NCBI GenBank assembly: GCA_947306035.1
Contig: CAMZFG010000030.1
Coordinates: 1-8,152, forward strand
Origin: an uncultured Clostridia bacterium
GTDB lineage: Bacteria; Bacillota; Clostridia; Oscillospirales; CAG-272
Direction of reading: 5' to 3'
DNA length: 8,152 nt
Shown: positions 6,489 through 8,152 of the stretch, piece by piece
How positions within the stretch are numbered: the stretch's first letter is position 1
Layout: every line of letters starts with the position of its first letter
The notes under the pieces: generated by a model
What the model saw: the letters and a program-made list of their open reading frames with translations, nothing else
Told to the model about the DNA's origin: nothing
Database searches by the model: none
Made by a program: the position numbers and the translations under genes

Positions 6489-6494
6489 TATGAT
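6466..6494 (+). promoter_or_regulatory. Extended -10 promoter of the V-type ATP synthase operon
   Basis: A -35 TTGAAA (6466-6471) and a -10 TATGAT (6489-6494) are 17 bases apart, with TG at 6486-6487 giving an extended -10. Transcription should begin near 6501, giving a leader of about 70 bases. The -35 and spacer lie inside the last codons of the upstream hypothetical gene. Confidence 0.82.
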
Positions 6495-6521
6495 AGGAAT
6501 GTAACACTTGTATTCTACCTC

Positions 6522-6550
6522 GCGTCGGGCGCTGCCGACGCAACCGACGC
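6522..6550 (+). promoter_or_regulatory. Leader hairpin with duplicated 3' arm before the V-ATPase operon
   Basis: GCGTCGG (6522-6528) can pair perfectly with CCGACGC at 6535-6541 (6-base loop) or with a second identical copy at 6544-6550. The two copies are part of a 9-base direct repeat CCGACGCAA. The second copy lies only 4 bases before the GGGAAGG ribosome binding site (6555-6561). The structure sits in the predicted leader; a regulatory role is inference. Confidence 0.45.
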
Positions 6551-6570
6551 AAAAGGGAAGGTGAAAACGA

Positions 6571-6891
6571 ATGTCAAAAGAAACCATCGACGCGATCCGG
6601 CAGGCGGAAGAGCAGGCCGGCGTCGTTTGCCGCGTGGCAGAGGAAAAGGCCGGTGAGATGCGGGCCAAGGTCGAGGCGGAAGGTAAAGCGCATTGCGAAG
6701 AAGTCCGCCGCGCGACCGAGGCGGAGTACGCCGAGAAACTGCGGCAGATCCGCGAGCGTGCCGAAGCCCTGCAGGAAAAGCGCCGGGCCGAGGCGGAAAA
6801 AGAGGCCGCCGCCCTGACGGCGTCTGCCGCCGAACATATGGAAGAAGCGGTCAAACTGATCGTATGGGGGATCGTGGAAAAATGTCAGTGA
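6571..6891 (+). CDS. ntpF: V-type ATP synthase peripheral-stalk subunit (NtpF/AhaH/G-like)
   Basis: This 106-residue protein is almost entirely a charged helix rich in Glu, Ala, Lys and Arg (residues 5-90), with regular heptad-like spacing and no proline, as expected for the coiled-coil peripheral stalk of A/V-type ATPases. The last 18 residues (H-M-E-E-A-V-K-L-I-V-W-G-I-V-E-K) form a short amphipathic helix where such subunits dock. Length and order (first gene, just before subunit I) match ntpF of the Enterococcus ntpFIKECGABD operon. The alternative names ahaH and subunit G/H refer to the same role. AAGG (6558-6561) lies 9 bases before the ATG. The stop overlaps the next gene by 10 bases, so the two are translationally coupled. 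Coiled-coil proteins align poorly, so the name rests partly on context. Confidence 0.85.
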   Translation: MSKETIDAIRQAEEQAGVVCRVAEEKAGEMRAKVEAEGKAHCEEVRRATEAEYAEKLRQIRERAEALQEKRRAEAEKEAAALTASAAEHMEEAVKLIVWGIVEKCQ

Positions 6892-8152
6892 CCAAAATGC
6901 AAAAGCTGACGGTCATCGTTCCCATTGCCGACGCCGACGTCGTCATGCGCCGCCTGATGAAACTGCGGGCGGTCTCCCTGACGCGCACCGAGCGGGAGGG
7001 CACGGACTTGTCGCTGTTTCCCGCGGGAGACGGCGCGGAGGCCGCGGCCAGAGCCGCCAGAGTGGACGCGGTGCTGCCGGCGCTGACCAAACGAAGTCGG
7101 CGCAAAAAGCAGCTGTTCCGCCCCGCCGTGCCGGTGGTCATGGCCGAGTTCCGGCAATCGGGCCGCTACGACAAAGCGTGGAAAACGGTGGCGGAAGCCG
7201 AAAAGATCGTCAAGACCATAGCCGACCGCCGGGCCGACCTCGCGGCGGAAGAAAACCTGATGAAATCGCTGGTGCCGTACCTGACGTATCCTTACCCGCT
7301 CAACGACCCCGGCACGGAACACACGGCGTTTCTGCTCGGCGCGTTCCCCGCATCCGTCTCCGACGAAAAGATCGGGGCGGCGCTCGAGGGTCTCGGCGCG
7401 GTCGCGGAAACGCTCAACCGGGACAAGCAGGGCGTGACGACGTTCGTCATCTGCCATAAGAGCGAGCGGGAGAACGTGCTGCGGGCGCTGACGCCCCTCG
7501 GGTTTGCCAGGGCCGCGTTCACCGGCGAAGAGGGAACGGCCACCGAGGCCTACGACGCGGCCGACAGGCGGGCGGACAAGATACGCGATCATCTGGACCG
7601 GCTGGAAGGCCGTTTGCTGGTCCTTGCCGACAACCTGACCGACGTGGAGATCCTGTCGGATATCGAGCATACCACCAAACTGACCGAGGAGAACAAGCGG
7701 CAGCTGGCGGCCACCGAAAAGTGCGCGGTGCTGTCGGGCTGGTGCCCCGTGCCGGCCGAGCAGAAGATCGCCGACGCGCTGGCGCCCTTTGCGGCCGCCT
7801 ATGAATTCGAGGATCCGGCCGAGGGCGACGACGTGCCCGTGCTGCTGTCGAACAACGGCTTTGCCCGCAACTTCGAGTGGGTGCTCGGCATGTACGCCTA
7901 TCCCAAATACGGGCGGTACGACCCCACGTTTATCATGAGCATTTTCTACTTCCTCATCTTCGGCCTGATGTTTGCCGACGTGGGGTACGGCCTGCTGCTG
8001 ACCGTCATCTGCTTCGGCGCGGTGCGGTGGTTCAAGCCGCGGCAGGGCATGAAACGCTTTTTGCTGATGTTCGGCTTCTGCGGCATCTCCTGCATCCTCT
8101 GCGGCGTGCTGTTCGGCTCGTATTTCGGCGATTTCCCGCTGGCGTTCATGCG
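6882..8152 (+). CDS. ntpI: V-type ATP synthase subunit I (a-subunit), partial at the 3' end
   Basis: This is the stator membrane subunit that forms the ion half-channels against the c-ring of the V-type Na+/H+ ATPase. The window holds 423 codons before its right edge; complete proteins are usually about 600-660 residues. Residues 1 to about 340 are the cytoplasmic domain that binds the peripheral stalks. It includes a long charged helical stretch and the V-L-S-G-W-C-P-V-P segment, which is typical of this family. The membrane domain begins at Y-x-R-Y-D-P-T (about 343-349), followed by M-S-I-F-Y-F-L-I-F-G-L-M-F-A-D-V-G-Y-G-L-L, the most recognisable signature of subunit I. A second membrane helix starts near 393. 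The catalytic-site arginine region lies beyond the window. The ATG at 6882 overlaps the end of ntpF; a second in-frame ATG at 6897 has a poorer upstream context. The operon presumably continues with ntpK, E, C, A, B and D. Confidence 0.95.
   Translation, partial: MSVTKMQKLTVIVPIADADVVMRRLMKLRAVSLTRTEREGTDLSLFPAGDGAEAAARAARVDAVLPALTKRSRRKKQLFRPAVPVVMAEFRQSGRYDKAWKTVAEAEKIVKTIADRRADLAAEENLMKSLVPYLTYPYPLNDPGTEHTAFLLGAFPASVSDEKIGAALEGLGAVAETLNRDKQGVTTFVICHKSERENVLRALTPLGFARAAFTGEEGTATEAYDAADRRADKIRDHLDRLEGRLLVLADNLTDVEILSDIEHTTKLTEENKRQLAATEKCAVLSGWCPVPAEQKIADALAPFAAAYEFEDPAEGDDVPVLLSNNGFARNFEWVLGMYAYPKYGRYDPTFIMSIFYFLIFGLMFADVGYGLLLTVICFGAVRWFKPRQGMKRFLLMFGFCGISCILCGVLFGSYFGDFPLAFM

Noticed and set aside
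3558..6854. Open frame of 1098 codons on the minus strand spanning the GH127-like gene, the hypothetical gene and most of ntpF
   Set aside because: It runs antisense across several well-supported genes, has an Arg/His/Gln-rich composition with no recognisable domain, and is explained by the strong third-position GC bias of the plus-strand genes removing stop codons from this antisense frame.

Overview
The window looks like a chromosomal segment of a GC-rich member of the Clostridia, probably an Oscillospirales-like or related gut Firmicute. The basis is a large Bacillus-type SRP RNA directly upstream of dnaX-ybaB-recR, a V-type (Na+/H+) ATP synthase operon that starts with an ntpF-ntpI pair, and a membrane protein resembling the 'putative ABC-transporter type IV' (CmpB) family common in Clostridia. 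Codons in all genes strongly favour G or C in the third position. The species cannot be fixed from the sequence.

Layout. Positions 1-444 (minus strand) hold the 5' part of a multi-pass membrane protein gene that runs off the left edge, with its own sigma-A-type promoter at 489-517. A divergent promoter at 633-661 drives the SRP RNA (about 678-957). With no clear terminator or promoter in between, dnaX (998-2656), ybaB (2676-3032) and recR (3034-3633) follow on the plus strand as a tight recombination/replication cluster. A weak hairpin then precedes a 754-residue glycoside hydrolase of the GH127/DUF1680 type (3684-5948), which ends at a strong intrinsic terminator (5961-5995). A 149-codon gene of unknown function (6039-6488) has an AT-rich 3' end that doubles as the upstream and core promoter region of the next operon (promoter 6466-6494). 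That operon begins with the coiled-coil peripheral-stalk subunit (6571-6891) and, overlapping it by 10 bases, the membrane subunit I (6882 to the right edge).

How it works together. The SRP RNA serves membrane protein targeting, DnaX loads the sliding clamp, and YbaB and RecR act in nucleoid association and RecFOR-type gap repair. This is a conserved housekeeping block. The GH127-like enzyme is a cytoplasmic accessory gene placed between that block and the V-ATPase operon. It keeps the Glu-x-Cys...Cys-Cys metal/nucleophile signature and carries a C-terminal stretch with three beta-trefoil-like repeats.

I found no CRISPR array, transposon, phage gene or tRNA, and no clearly new multi-gene system. 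The most interesting points are the GH127-like protein with its C-terminal module, the phased A-tracts upstream of the V-ATPase promoter inside the end of an unknown ORF, and the alternative hairpin in the V-ATPase leader.
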